Below are positions 1 through 8,973 of a stretch of DNA of 64,000 nt, in pieces (position 1 is the stretch's first letter; each line of letters opens with the position of its first letter). Source of the DNA: Pseudonocardiaceae bacterium YIM PH 21723 (GTDB taxonomy: Bacteria > Actinomycetota > Actinomycetes > Mycobacteriales > Pseudonocardiaceae); NCBI GenBank assembly GCA_003600225.1, contig QZFT01000034.1, forward strand, positions 124,001 to 188,000, written 5' to 3'. The position numbers were made by a program, and so were the translations under genes. A model generated the notes under the pieces. The model was not told where the DNA came from and searched no databases. It was given only the letters and a program-made list of their open reading frames with translations.

Positions 1-840
1 TCCAACGGCTCGCCGCCGATCTCGGTGGCCGGCGGCAGCTACCGCGGCGGCCGGACCACGATCAGCGGCGGGATCAGCAGCCAGTTCACCTCCAGCCTGC
101 TGATCTCCGCTCTACGCGCCGAGCAGGACACCGAGATCACCGTCTCGGACGACATGGTGTCCAAGCCCTACATCAACATGACCGTCGCCGCTCTCGCCGA
201 ACGCGGCATCAAGATCGAGCGGGACGGGCACAGCTGGTTCAAGGTGCCGGCCGGAGCAGCCATTGCGGGCGGCACGGCGGTCGTGGAGCCGGACGCCTCA
301 GGCTTGTCCTATTTCCTGGCCGCCGCCGCGATCACCGGTGGCCGGATCACAATTCCCGGTATCGATCTGTCCTCGCACCAGGGCGATGTGGGACTGGCCA
401 AGGTGCTGGAGTCGATGGGCTGTCAGGCCGAAGCCGGGCCGGACGGAATCACCTTGCGTGGCGGCGAACTGCGCGGCGTCGACGTGGACATGGAGAACAT
501 GCCGGACGTGGTGCCCACGCTGGCGATCGTGGCCGCCTTCGCCGAGGGCAGTACGCACATCACCGGTATCGGAAATCTGCGGCTCAAGGAGTGCGACCGG
601 ATCTCCGCCGTCGCCACCGAGCTCGGCAAGATGGGCATCCGGGTCGAGGAGTTCGCCGACGCCATGACGGTCCACGGCGGATCCCCCCAGGGCGCGGTGA
701 TCGACACCTATGACGATCACCGGATCGCGATGTGCTTCGCCATCGCCGGCCTGCGCGCAGAGGGCACGGTGATCAACGATCCGGGCTGCGTCAGCAAGTC
801 CTTCCCCACCTTCTGGAACACGCTGGACTCGCTGCGATGA
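1..840 (+). CDS. EPSP synthase (AroA) homologue, 5' end outside window; candidate arsonoenolpyruvate synthase
   Basis: Enolpyruvyl transferase, open from the first base in frame 1. About 150-160 N-terminal residues are missing compared with the usual ~430. Catalytic landmarks of EPSP synthase can all be placed: the SSQF loop, SKPY, PD before the second half, the NLRLKECDR motif (Asn, Lys, Arg), DDHR and the late SKSFP lysine. The type resembles the E. coli/plant enzyme rather than the usual actinobacterial AroA, which suggests a dedicated copy. Its stop overlaps the next start (ATGA), so it is translationally coupled to the iPGM homologue. By analogy with the Streptomyces arseno-organic cluster I infer that it joins arsenate and PEP to make arsonoenolpyruvate. 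A shikimate-pathway or phosphonate-resistance copy is the alternative. The family is certain; the substrate is inferred. Confidence 0.9.
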   Translation, partial: SNGSPPISVAGGSYRGGRTTISGGISSQFTSSLLISALRAEQDTEITVSDDMVSKPYINMTVAALAERGIKIERDGHSWFKVPAGAAIAGGTAVVEPDASGLSYFLAAAAITGGRITIPGIDLSSHQGDVGLAKVLESMGCQAEAGPDGITLRGGELRGVDVDMENMPDVVPTLAIVAAFAEGSTHITGIGNLRLKECDRISAVATELGKMGIRVEEFADAMTVHGGSPQGAVIDTYDDHRIAMCFAIAGLRAEGTVINDPGCVSKSFPTFWNTLDSLR

Positions 841-2300
841 CCCCTGGCGTACTGCTGGTGCTGGACGGGTGGGGCTCCGCCCTGCCCGGTCCGGCCAACA
901 TGATCGCGGCGGCCGCAACGCCGCACCTCGACCGGCTCGCGGCCAGCTGCCCGAGAACGCTGGCCGCGGCCTCCGGGGAAGCGGTCGGCCTAGCGGCCGG
1001 TGTGGTCGGTAACTCCGAGATCGGCCACATGGTGATCGGCGCGGGCCGGCCGCTTCCCTACGACAGCGTGCTGGTGGCTCAGGCCATCAACACCGGCAGG
1101 CTCCGCGAGTACGGCCTGCTGCGCAGCGCCTGCGAGGCCCTTGCCGTATCGGGCCGATCACTCCACCTCATCGGCCTCTGCTCCGACGGACAGATCCACG
1201 CAGATCTGCACCACAACGCGGAGCTGCTGCACGTGGCCGCGAGCGCCGGGGTCCGGCAGGTCCACCTGCACGCGATCACCGACGGCCGGGATGTGGCCAA
1301 CGGTTCGGCGGCCAAGTATCTGGATCAGCTGGCTGGGATCTGTGGCGCCGCGGGCATCGGCCGAATAGCCACCGTTGTCGGCCGGAATCTGGCGATGGAG
1401 AAGGGCGGCGACATCCGCCGCCTGCAGGCGGTGGTCGGCGCCATGGCCGACGGCGCGGCGACCCTGGCCAATGACTGGCGACCCTGGGTGACCGCCATCG
1501 AGCGGGACGGCGACGTGCCCCCCTTGGTGCTGACCGGCGCGGATGGCCGGATCCAGGCCGGGGACACGGTGCTGTTCACCAATTTCCGCAGCGACCGGAT
1601 CCAGGGCCTGGCAGATCTGCTGGTACAGCACCGCACCAAGGCCCACTTCCTGAGCCTTGCGCAGTACGACACCGAGGCGACCATCCCTGCCCTGGTGAAC
1701 AGGGCCGACGCCGGCGGTGGCCTGGCAGATCAACTCGAACGACACGGCGTGCGCTCCACGCGGATCGCGGAACCGGTGAAGTTCGACCACGTCACCTACT
1801 ACCTGAACGGCCGGAACGATCGCGTACGCGGGGTCGAGCAGTACCGGCGGATCGAAGCCGGATCCGGTCCGGCGATGAACGTCCGCGCGGTCGCCGAGGC
1901 GGTGGTGTCCGAAATGGACGATCCCGATACCGCGTTGATCGTGGCCAATCTGGCCAATATCGACGTCATCGGTCACACCGGGGACGCCGAAGCGACCCTC
2001 CTGGCCACCCAGGAGGTCGACTCCGCGGTCGGTCGGATCTGCGACTCGGCCTGGGCGGCCGGGCGATGGGTGCTCCTGGTGGGTGATCACGGAAACGGCG
2101 AGCGCATGTTCACCGAGGACGGAGCGCCCTACGGCGGCCACACCACCAATCCGGTTCCGCTGATCCTGGTTCCGGCGCCGGGCATGGCCGCCCCACCCCG
2201 GCTGCGGGATGACGTCACCCTCGCCGATGTCGCCCCCACCGTGCTGACGCTGCTCGGCCTTCCGCTGACCGCCGTGATGACCGGAAAGGCCTTGATATGA
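837..2300 (+). CDS. Divergent cofactor-independent phosphoglycerate mutase homologue; candidate arsonopyruvate mutase
   Basis: A 487-aa member of the alkaline-phosphatase superfamily, GpmI type. ATG 837 overlaps the upstream stop. Metal and nucleophile motifs are present: LDGWG near the start, GNSEIGH (catalytic Ser), [31 protein letters not shown] and GGHTTNP. The usual substrate-binding segment GRYYAMDRD is replaced by GRNLAMEKG, removing the canonical Asp-Arg pair. This argues for a changed substrate rather than glycolysis. The neighbouring AroA-like and decarboxylase genes suggest it moves arsenic between oxygen-linked and carbon-linked forms, like PEP mutase for phosphonates. That role is inferred; phosphonate clusters can also carry iPGM homologues. 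Confidence 0.88.
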   Translation: MTPGVLLVLDGWGSALPGPANMIAAAATPHLDRLAASCPRTLAAASGEAVGLAAGVVGNSEIGHMVIGAGRPLPYDSVLVAQAINTGRLREYGLLRSACEALAVSGRSLHLIGLCSDGQIHADLHHNAELLHVAASAGVRQVHLHAITDGRDVANGSAAKYLDQLAGICGAAGIGRIATVVGRNLAMEKGGDIRRLQAVVGAMADGAATLANDWRPWVTAIERDGDVPPLVLTGADGRIQAGDTVLFTNFRSDRIQGLADLLVQHRTKAHFLSLAQYDTEATIPALVNRADAGGGLADQLERHGVRSTRIAEPVKFDHVTYYLNGRNDRVRGVEQYRRIEAGSGPAMNVRAVAEAVVSEMDDPDTALIVANLANIDVIGHTGDAEATLLATQEVDSAVGRICDSAWAAGRWVLLVGDHGNGERMFTEDGAPYGGHTTNPVPLILVPAPGMAAPPRLRDDVTLADVAPTVLTLLGLPLTAVMTGKALI

Positions 2301-2512
2301 GCGACCCATTGGACGTCACCGTCGACGCCGCTGACCAGTCGGTGCTGGTACGCAACAACACCGAGTCGGAGCAGCGATTCAGGCTGGCCGAGGACAAGCC
2401 GGGCAGTACCCGGTTCCTCGGTGGGGAGATGCGTACGGAGGCCACGGAGTCCGGAATGGACTGTGTGGTACCTGCGCGGGGATTCGTCCACATCGGAATC
2501 AACGGGGGGTGA
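2297..2512 (+). CDS. Small protein of unknown function in the AroA/iPGM operon
   Basis: A 71-aa protein whose ATG overlaps the preceding stop (ATGA), so it is probably co-translated with the iPGM homologue. I do not recognise a family. The alternating hydrophobic/polar pattern (VTVDAADQSVLVRNN, then VVPARGFVHIGI) suggests a small beta-sandwich. There is no signal peptide, cysteine pair or membrane segment; the one cysteine lies near the C-terminus. The tight overlap on one side and the PiT gene 21 bases downstream make it a real gene of this operon, perhaps an accessory or substrate-holding subunit, but no function can be assigned. Confidence 0.7.
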   Translation: MSDPLDVTVDAADQSVLVRNNTESEQRFRLAEDKPGSTRFLGGEMRTEATESGMDCVVPARGFVHIGINGG

Positions 2513-2533
2513 GTTCACCGGAGAGGGAGTGCA

Positions 2534-3517
2534 ATGGAAGTAGTGGTGTTCTTGCTGGTCCTCGGGCTGGCTGCGGCCAACGGCGCGAACGATGTACCCA
2601 AGGGTGTGGCCACCCTTGCGGGCGCGGGTGTCGCGAAGATTCGGGTGGCGGTGCTGTGGGGCACGGTGACCACGGCCATCGGGTGCCTGTTCTCGTTGAA
2701 CTTCGCCGCGAAGATGACGGCGCTGTTCTCCAAGGGCATCGTGTCGGCACCGCCGTCCGCCGGATTCGCGGTGGCGGTGCTGATCGGCACCACCGCGTGG
2801 GTCACGCTGGCCACGGTGCTGAAGCTGCCGGTATCCACCACGCAGGCCCTGGTGGGATCGCTGGTCGGTGCCGGCGTGCTGTACGCGAGCAGCGGGGTGC
2901 AGTGGGCGGCGCTGCTGACCAAGGTGGTCCAGCCGATGCTGCTCAGCGTGGCGATCGCCTACGCGGTCTCCTTCGTGCTGGTGACCGTGGCGAAGGCGCT
3001 GAGCAGGACGCTGGTCAAGGTCGGCGCAGGTGGCGCGGAGACGCCACCGGCGAAGCGATTCGACGTCATCGGCGTTGCGCACTGGGCGACGAGCGGTCTG
3101 ACCAGCCTGGCACGTGGTTTGAACGACGCCCCGAAGCTGGTGGCGATCGGCTCGTTCGCGCTGTTGCCCGGGATGAATACGACCTGGCTGCTGGTGTGCG
3201 TCACCGGGGCCATGGCCGTCGGAAGCGTCGCGATCGGCTCGCGGCTGGCTGAGCGGCTGGCCAAGGACGTGGTGTCCATGTCGCATGTGGAGGGATTCCT
3301 GGCGAATCTCACCACGGCGACCCTGGTCGGTGCCGGTGCCTCGCAGGGCTGGCCGATGTCCACCACTCAGGTGGCGGTGGGCGCGATCAGCGGCTGCGCG
3401 GGTCGCGATGTGTCCCGGCTGAAGCTCAAGACGCTGCGCGACTTCGGCGTGGCGTGGCTGGTAACCCCGCTGTTCGGCGCCGCCGTGGCTGCGTTGGCGT
3501 TCCTCGTCGTGGGGTGA
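2534..3517 (+). CDS. PiT-family inorganic phosphate (arsenate?) permease
   Basis: A 327-aa integral membrane protein with the two signature repeats of the PiT family: NGANDVPKG at residues ~18-26 and LNDAPK near residue 200. About ten hydrophobic segments surround them. Low-affinity Pit permeases take up phosphate with H+ and metal ions and also admit arsenate, a known property of the family. It sits in the operon with the AroA-like and iPGM-like genes and before a terminator. I infer that it supplies arsenate (or phosphate) to the pathway. A housekeeping role is less likely because it is embedded in a biosynthetic operon. Confidence 0.9.
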   Translation: MEVVVFLLVLGLAAANGANDVPKGVATLAGAGVAKIRVAVLWGTVTTAIGCLFSLNFAAKMTALFSKGIVSAPPSAGFAVAVLIGTTAWVTLATVLKLPVSTTQALVGSLVGAGVLYASSGVQWAALLTKVVQPMLLSVAIAYAVSFVLVTVAKALSRTLVKVGAGGAETPPAKRFDVIGVAHWATSGLTSLARGLNDAPKLVAIGSFALLPGMNTTWLLVCVTGAMAVGSVAIGSRLAERLAKDVVSMSHVEGFLANLTTATLVGAGASQGWPMSTTQVAVGAISGCAGRDVSRLKLKTLRDFGVAWLVTPLFGAAVAALAFLVVG

Positions 3518-3524
3518 ACCAGAT

Positions 3525-3561
3525 GGGGTTCCCGTCCTGCTCATATCAGGACGGGAGCCCC
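3525..3561 (+). terminator. Intrinsic-type hairpin after the PiT gene
   Basis: A 15-bp stem (GGGGTTCCCGTCCTG with CAGGACGGGAGCCCC, one G-U type pair) and a 7-base loop, starting 8 bases after the PiT stop. No T-run follows, as is common in high-GC actinomycetes. It separates the first operon from the decarboxylase gene. Confidence 0.75.
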
Positions 3562-3627
3562 ACCGACCTGTTTACCCGGCGCGCGTGAACTGCCGGGAAA
3601 TTCGACGATCCGGATCAGGAGACAGGG

Positions 3628-4740
3628 ATGATCACTGCGGAGCAGTTCTGCGCCGAACTGGACGCACTGGGTTTCACCGGCGCGGCCGGTGTGCCGTGCT
3701 CCTTCTTCGGCGGACCGATCAGCGTGCTGGAGGAGCGGGGAACCGGCTATGTTTCGGCAGCCAACGAAGGCGCTGCGGTGGGAGTGGCCACCGGCATGGT
3801 GCTGGCCGGCGGCAAGCCGTACGTGATGTTGCAGAACTCCGGGCTGGGCAACCTGATCAACCCGCTGACCTCGCTGGTGATGATGTACCGCGTCCCGCTG
3901 CTGACCTTCGTCAGCCTGCGCGGCTGGCCGGATCCCAGCACCGACGAGCCCCAGCACGAGTTCATGGGCCCGCTGGTCCATCCGCTGCTCGACCAGCTTG
4001 AGCTTCCCCATTGGACGCTGCGCGCCGAGGACGGCATCGACCGCTTCCGCGAGGTCCTGGCGGCGGTGGAGACGGAGCTGGCAGCGGGCGGCTCACCCTT
4101 TGTGCTGGTGGGCAAGGGGGCCATCGGCAAGGCCGAGGCCGCCGAGCAGACGAGCCCGCAGCTCGGGGTGACGAGCCAGGACGCGGTACGGCTGATCTCG
4201 CGGCTGGCCGGTGATCGGGCGATCATCGCCAGTACCGGCTTCATCGGCCGTGAACTGTTCGGAGTGGACGATCGTCCGCGCAACTTCTACATGCAGGGCT
4301 CCATGGGTCACGCTTCGGCCATCGGGCTCGGCGTGGCGTTGTCCAGACCGGATCAGGTGATCGTGCTGGATGGCGACGGCGCCGCGTTGATGCATCTGGG
4401 CACCATGTCCACGATCGGTCACCTGGCACCGCCGAATCTGGTGCACATCGTGCTGGACAACGGCGCCCACGAGTCGACCGGCGGCCAGGCGACGACCTCC
4501 ACCACTACGAGCTTCTCCGGAGTCGCGGCGGCCGCCGGCTATGCCACCGCGATCACCGTGGACACGCTGGAGGACATCGAAGCGGCCCTGCAGAAGGCCT
4601 TGGACTGCCCCGGACCGCACCTGGTCACGGTCCGCACGCTGCCCCGGACCGGCGCGATGCCGCCACGGGCGACCAGCGCCGCCGGTCCGGTGCAGCTACG
4701 GGAGCGATTCGAGGCCGAGCTAGGCGGCCGCCCGGCGTAG
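3628..4740 (+). CDS. Phosphonopyruvate decarboxylase homologue (ThDP-dependent); candidate arsonopyruvate decarboxylase
   Basis: A 370-aa protein, normal length for Ppd. The N-terminal ThDP pyrimidine domain carries the catalytic-glutamate motif NEGAAVG. The C-terminal domain has the diphosphate/Mg motif GDGAALMHLG followed by LDNGAHESTGGQ, characteristic of phosphonopyruvate and sulfopyruvate decarboxylases. It would convert 3-phosphonopyruvate, or here 3-arsonopyruvate, to the corresponding acetaldehyde, which makes C-As (or C-P) bond formation irreversible. It follows a terminator and ends convergent with phnE, with a 21-base overlap. No PEP mutase is visible, which favours the arsenic reading, although part of the cluster lies outside the window. 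Confidence 0.92.
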   Translation: MITAEQFCAELDALGFTGAAGVPCSFFGGPISVLEERGTGYVSAANEGAAVGVATGMVLAGGKPYVMLQNSGLGNLINPLTSLVMMYRVPLLTFVSLRGWPDPSTDEPQHEFMGPLVHPLLDQLELPHWTLRAEDGIDRFREVLAAVETELAAGGSPFVLVGKGAIGKAEAAEQTSPQLGVTSQDAVRLISRLAGDRAIIASTGFIGRELFGVDDRPRNFYMQGSMGHASAIGLGVALSRPDQVIVLDGDGAALMHLGTMSTIGHLAPPNLVHIVLDNGAHESTGGQATTSTTTSFSGVAAAAGYATAITVDTLEDIEAALQKALDCPGPHLVTVRTLPRTGAMPPRATSAAGPVQLRERFEAELGGRPA

Positions 4741-6207
4741 CCACAGCGCCAGCAACTCGATCAGCAGCACCACTCCGAGTAGCAAGGTCAGCACGGTGGT
4801 GACAGCGCCGAACTCCAGGACCCGGGCGGAATTGAGCAGCACGAAGCCCACTCCCCCGGCTCCGACCAGGCCGAGCAGCGTCGCGGCCCGGACGTTGACG
4901 TCGAGCTGGTACAACAGGTGCCCGGTCATGGCCTGCGCCGCCTGCGGCAGTGTGGCGGCGCAGAACACCTGCCATCGCCCGGCTCCGGTGGCCCGCACCG
5001 CCTCCTCGATCCGCGGGTCCACCTCTTCCACCGAGTCGGCGATGAGCTTGCCGAGCAGGCCGGCGGCACCTACGGCCAGGGCCAGGGTGCCTGCCGCCTC
5101 ACCGATGCCGGTGATCACCACCAGCACGATGGCCAGTACGAGTTCCGGGATGCCACGCACCAGCACGATGAACGCCCGGAACACCCCACCCGCCCTGGGC
5201 AGCACGTTGCGGGCCGCCAACACACCGAGTGGTACCGCGAGGAGTGCGCCCAGGGCGGTGGCGGCCAGCGCCATGCGCACGGTAGCGAGCAGGTCGGCGA
5301 AGACGCCGGTCGGCGCGATCGGGGGCCAGAACAACTCGGCGGTCGCGCCGAGTCTGCCGAGGCCGTCTCCCAATGAGAGATCGGCTCCGATGAGCATCGC
5401 CACTGTCGCGAGGCCGGCGAACAACGCGCCGGTCAGTCCCCAGCCACGGCGGGTCGACAGCGCAGCGCGGCGCAGCAGGCCCGAGACCAGTTCGAGCAGC
5501 ACGCACAGTGCGAGGATCACCACGGCCAGGGCCAGGCCGCGCTGGTAGTCGAGCCGGCGAAGGGCGGTGGCGGTGGCGAGTCCGAGGCCGTCCACTCCGA
5601 CGAATCCGAGGAGCACGGAGACCCGCAGGTTGATGTCGAAGCGGTGCAGGGCCGTGGCAATGAACGCCGGGGTCGCCTGCGGGATCACCGCGGCCAGCAA
5701 CGTCTGGGTCCGGGTCGCACCGGTGGCCCGGACAGCCGTGGCCGGGCCGGGATCCGTCTGCTCCAGCGCGTCCGCGTAGAGCTTGCCGACCATGCCGACC
5801 GAGTGCAGCCCCATGGCCAGCACTCCGGCGGTGGCGCCGAGCCCGAACACCCGGAAGAACACGATGGCCAGGATGACGTCCGGCAGCGCCCGGGCCACGG
5901 CGATCACCGCTCGGCTCGTCGTGCGCGCGGCCTTGTGCGGCGTGGTGTTGTGCGCGGCGAGCGTGGCCAGCGGCACGCTGATCAGGACGGACAACAGGGT
6001 CGCGGTACCCGCGATGGACAGCGTCCTGGCGGAGAGGGCGAGCACCTCGTCCATCGGCGGGAAGTCCAGTGGCAGCGCCCGGCCGAGGAACTCGACGGCG
6101 TAGGCCCAGCCCGTACCGGTGAGCACATCCATCAGTCCGATGCTGGTGATCGCCGCGGTCGCGGCGATCACCAGCGCAAGCACGACGAAGGGAACCAGCC
6201 GCTTCAC
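4720..6207 (-). CDS. phnE: Phosphonate-type ABC transporter permease, double (PhnE-PhnE fusion)
   Basis: A 495-aa membrane protein made of two homologous permease halves, each with an EAA-type loop: VRATGATRTQTLLAAVIPQA at ~170 and VRATGAGRWQVFCAATLPQA at ~410. Normal PhnE is about 260-280 aa, so this is a tandem fusion giving the full transmembrane dimer in one chain. Its ATG overlaps the phnC stop, so phnD-phnC-phnE are coupled. The substrate could be phosphonate, phosphite or, in this context, an arsonate or arsenate. It is the last gene of the long minus-strand operon starting at 16413. Confidence 0.92.
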   Translation of the reverse strand: MKRLVPFVVLALVIAATAAITSIGLMDVLTGTGWAYAVEFLGRALPLDFPPMDEVLALSARTLSIAGTATLLSVLISVPLATLAAHNTTPHKAARTTSRAVIAVARALPDVILAIVFFRVFGLGATAGVLAMGLHSVGMVGKLYADALEQTDPGPATAVRATGATRTQTLLAAVIPQATPAFIATALHRFDINLRVSVLLGFVGVDGLGLATATALRRLDYQRGLALAVVILALCVLLELVSGLLRRAALSTRRGWGLTGALFAGLATVAMLIGADLSLGDGLGRLGATAELFWPPIAPTGVFADLLATVRMALAATALGALLAVPLGVLAARNVLPRAGGVFRAFIVLVRGIPELVLAIVLVVITGIGEAAGTLALAVGAAGLLGKLIADSVEEVDPRIEEAVRATGAGRWQVFCAATLPQAAQAMTGHLLYQLDVNVRAATLLGLVGAGGVGFVLLNSARVLEFGAVTTVLTLLLGVVLLIELLALWLRRAAA

Positions 6208-6962
6208 CGGATCGGCGCCAATGTTGGACCGACCTGCGAGTAGACCGCCATCACCTCGTCCCGGCCGAGCCCGGTGGCCGGGGTGTCGAGCACGATCCGT
6301 CCGGCACGTAGACCAACGATGCGGTCGGCCCAGGACAGGGCCAGTTCCACCTGATGCAGGCTGCAGAGCACCGTCAGCCGCCGTTCCTCAGCGATCTCCC
6401 GCAGCAGCGCCATGATCTGTACGGCGGTCTCCGGGTCCAGCGAGGCGACCGGCTCGTCGGCCAGGAGTATCTCCGGGTCCTGCATCAGTGCCCGGGCCAC
6501 GGCGACCCGCTGCTGCTGCCCGCCGGACAGGGTGTCCGCGCGTTGCGCGGCGCGGTCGGCCAGGCCGACCCGTTCCAGATGCGCCATGGCCTGCGCCCGA
6601 ACCGCCTTGGGATAGCTGACGCGGCCCAGCCTCGGCCCCCGTATCCGGCCGAGTGCCCCGGTGCACGCGTTCTCCAGCACCGAGAGCCTGCCGACCAGGT
6701 GGAACTGCTGGAAGACGAACCCGACCCGTCGACGCAACGCACGCAGTTCACGGCCGCCGGCCGAAGTGGTGTCGGTGTCCAGCACGGTGACCCGGCCCGT
6801 GCTCGGCAGGTGGAGGGCGTCCACCTGCCGCAGCAGGGTCGACTTACCGGAGCCGGACATGCCGACCAGGGCGACGATCTCCCCCGCGCCGATCGAGAAG
6901 CTCACGTCGTCCAGTGCGGAGTCGGCACCGAACCGGACGCCGACCGCGTCGAATCGGATCAC
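6204..6962 (-). CDS. phnC: Phosphonate-type ABC transporter ATPase (PhnC)
   Basis: A 252-aa ABC ATPase with Walker [11 protein letters not shown]-loop FVFQQFHLV, signature LSGGQQQR, Walker B EILLADEP and switch-His region CSLHQ. The start chosen is the GTG overlapping the phnD stop (GTGA); another GTG lies two codons upstream. The motif spacing matches PhnC/PhnL-type importers. Operon partners are the binding protein upstream and the fused permease downstream. Confidence 0.93.
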   Translation of the reverse strand: MIRFDAVGVRFGADSALDDVSFSIGAGEIVALVGMSGSGKSTLLRQVDALHLPSTGRVTVLDTDTTSAGGRELRALRRRVGFVFQQFHLVGRLSVLENACTGALGRIRGPRLGRVSYPKAVRAQAMAHLERVGLADRAAQRADTLSGGQQQRVAVARALMQDPEILLADEPVASLDPETAVQIMALLREIAEERRLTVLCSLHQVELALSWADRIVGLRAGRIVLDTPATGLGRDEVMAVYSQVGPTLAPIR

Positions 6963-7852
6963 TGACACTGCTTGTCCTTGGTGACCGCACAGACGGTCCG
7001 CACGCTGTTGTAGAAGGCGTCGTCGACCTGCACGAAGCCCCAGTAGCCGCCATCGCCCACCAGGCACTTGTCGGTGCAGTAGCCCTGGCTCCGCAGATAG
7101 TCCCCGTTGGCCTTCTCGCGCAGTAGCTGTACGAGCTGGTCGCGGAGCTTCGGTTCGAGGCTGGAGCGAACTGCCGCCGGCGAGCCGGGAATGACGTCCG
7201 ACTGCCAGACCTTGGTGATCTCCCCCGGTTTGATCTGGTTCTTGTCGGGGAGCTGCCGGTCCACCATGGCGTCGTAGGCGAATCCGATATCGCACTGTCC
7301 ACTTGCGACGGCCAACACCGAGGCATCATGTCCACCGGCCATGACCGGTGAGATGTCCTTGTCCGGATCCACACCGGCCTGCTTCAGCGCCGCCGCCGGA
7401 TACAGCCGTCCGGAGGTCGAATTCGGCTCAACGAAGCAGACCTTCTTACCCCGCGCATCGACCAGCGATCGCACATTGGAGCCTGCCTTCACCACGCCGT
7501 AGGACCGGTATCCCTGCTGCCCACCGCGCTCTTTGACCAGTGCTCCGGCAGGCGTGAGGTCCAACCCGCTGTTCCGGGCCATCACGTAGGACAGCGGCCC
7601 GTACATCGCGATGTCGACCCGGCCGGCGCGCTGCGCCTCGATGACGGTGGCGTAGTCGGTGGCCTTCTGGAACCGGATTTCCCGGCCGGTCTCCTTGGAA
7701 AGCATCTTGATCACCGGTGTGAAGCTCTGTTCCAGGCTGGTGGACTCCTCCGTGGGAATCGCGGCGAACACCAGCGGTGCGTTCGCCGCCGAGCCACCGG
7801 AGCAACCGGCCAGCACGAGCATCGCGGTGATCATCAAGGCTGGGCCCCTCAC
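6959..7852 (-). CDS. phnD: Phosphonate-type substrate-binding lipoprotein (PhnD)
   Basis: A 297-aa periplasmic-binding protein with a lipoprotein signal: hydrophobic stretch MITAMLVLAGC with the lipobox Cys at ~16. PhnD features follow: FAAIPTEE near the mature N-terminus, YGPLSYVMA, and CFVEPNSTSGRLYPAAAL. The C-terminal part has four cysteines (GYCTDKCL and CAV...QCQ), which is unusual for PhnD and may form disulfides or bind thiophilic arsenic. The start overlaps the stop of the KAS III-like gene (ATGA). Substrate is inferred only from the family and the cluster. Confidence 0.92.
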   Translation of the reverse strand: MRGPALMITAMLVLAGCSGGSAANAPLVFAAIPTEESTSLEQSFTPVIKMLSKETGREIRFQKATDYATVIEAQRAGRVDIAMYGPLSYVMARNSGLDLTPAGALVKERGGQQGYRSYGVVKAGSNVRSLVDARGKKVCFVEPNSTSGRLYPAAALKQAGVDPDKDISPVMAGGHDASVLAVASGQCDIGFAYDAMVDRQLPDKNQIKPGEITKVWQSDVIPGSPAAVRSSLEPKLRDQLVQLLREKANGDYLRSQGYCTDKCLVGDGGYWGFVQVDDAFYNSVRTVCAVTKDKQCQ

Positions 7853-8964
7853 ACTGCCTCCGGGGTGAGCTGGACCCGCGCGGTCCGCGCGGACGAGGTG
7901 GACGGAGATCGGGTGACGGACGGTCCGCCGGTCGCCCAGGCAGGTCGGCGATCGATCCGCAGCGCGGCCGTAGTGATCGCGGTTCCGCCGCCGTGCGCGA
8001 CGATCAGGATGTGGTCGCCGGGTCCGACCTGGCCGGTCTCGACCAGGTGGTTGAGTGCGATGAACTGATCATTGACCGTGCAGTGGCCGAGCCGCCGTCC
8101 ATAGTCCAGCAGCCCCTTGTCCACGGATAGGCCCATCGGGTCGATGATGACCTTGAGGTAGCTCTCCAGTCCGGTGAACACATGGCAGACCCGGGTAACG
8201 TCCTCCGGACCAATCCCCGCCTCGGCCATCGTGGCCAAGGCGAGCTCGGTGCGTAGTTCGCCCTGCCGGGACACGATCTCCGCGACGGTGTCGCCGAGAT
8301 CGTCGCCGTAGCCGCTGAGCCGCTCCTGGAAGTCGACCTTCGTGCCGATGCCCGGCGGGGGGAAGATCGGATCGGCGCCCCGATAGGTCATCTCCAGTTC
8401 CGCGGTGGACCCGGAGTTGATGGACAGCAGACTGGCGAAGCCGTCCTTGGTGGACAGCAGCAGGCTGGATGCTCCGTCGCCGATGACCCCGTTCTGCAGA
8501 CCGAAGCCCCAGCGGTTGAAGTCCGGGGTGCCGACGTTGTCCGCACCCGTGACCAGTGCCCCGGTACGTTCCGGCACTGCCATGAGGTGGTTGACGGCCA
8601 GCTCCAGCGCCCCGGCCATGCCGGCGCAGGCCTGCCAGGTCAAAAAGCTGGGCACGTCCCGGTTGGTGATGTGCCGCAGGATGTAGTGGTGCGGCGACCA
8701 GCCGATCGGTCCCTGTGGCCAGCTGTGGGCGTGTACATGGACATCGATCTCCGACGGATGCCTGCCGGATCGCTCCACGGCTTGCCTGGCAGCGGTGATG
8801 GCCATATCCGGGGCGGGCGTGGTCCCGGCGACGGCGGCACCGGTCCAGCCGTACCAGTCGTAGTCGTCCCTGGTGTACAGGCCTTGCCCGAGCGCCTCCT
8901 CCGCGCTCATGGTGTCCGGTACGTAGGCGCCGGTTCCGGCGATGTAGATCCCTGGTGTCTTCAC
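7849..8964 (-). CDS. Ketoacyl-ACP synthase III-like enzyme with altered active site
   Basis: A 371-aa thiolase-fold protein of the KAS III/acyltransferase group. The nucleophile is in WQACAGMAG and a conserved His in CHVFTG. In the region where FabH has GNT the sequence reads GHCTVNDQF: the catalytic Asn position is His, with an Asp-Gln following. As I recall them, acyl-transferring KS III-like enzymes (CerJ/ChlB3 type) carry a Cys-His-Asp set with similar GH...D motifs. It lies 9 bases after the PKS stop and is coupled to phnD. The likely role is to prime the PKS or move its product onto another partner, possibly the arsono-C2 unit. This is inferred. Confidence 0.88.
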   Translation of the reverse strand: MKTPGIYIAGTGAYVPDTMSAEEALGQGLYTRDDYDWYGWTGAAVAGTTPAPDMAITAARQAVERSGRHPSEIDVHVHAHSWPQGPIGWSPHHYILRHITNRDVPSFLTWQACAGMAGALELAVNHLMAVPERTGALVTGADNVGTPDFNRWGFGLQNGVIGDGASSLLLSTKDGFASLLSINSGSTAELEMTYRGADPIFPPPGIGTKVDFQERLSGYGDDLGDTVAEIVSRQGELRTELALATMAEAGIGPEDVTRVCHVFTGLESYLKVIIDPMGLSVDKGLLDYGRRLGHCTVNDQFIALNHLVETGQVGPGDHILIVAHGGGTAITTAALRIDRRPAWATGGPSVTRSPSTSSARTARVQLTPEAV

Positions 8965-8973
8965 GTGTTCCCC

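Noticed and set aside
1-7852. Ordinary phosphonate antibiotic cluster
   Set aside because: Decarboxylase and PhnCDE fit, but no PEP mutase is visible and the AroA/iPGM pair plus the ars module fit an arsenic pathway better. Kept as the main alternative since the cluster continues left of the window.
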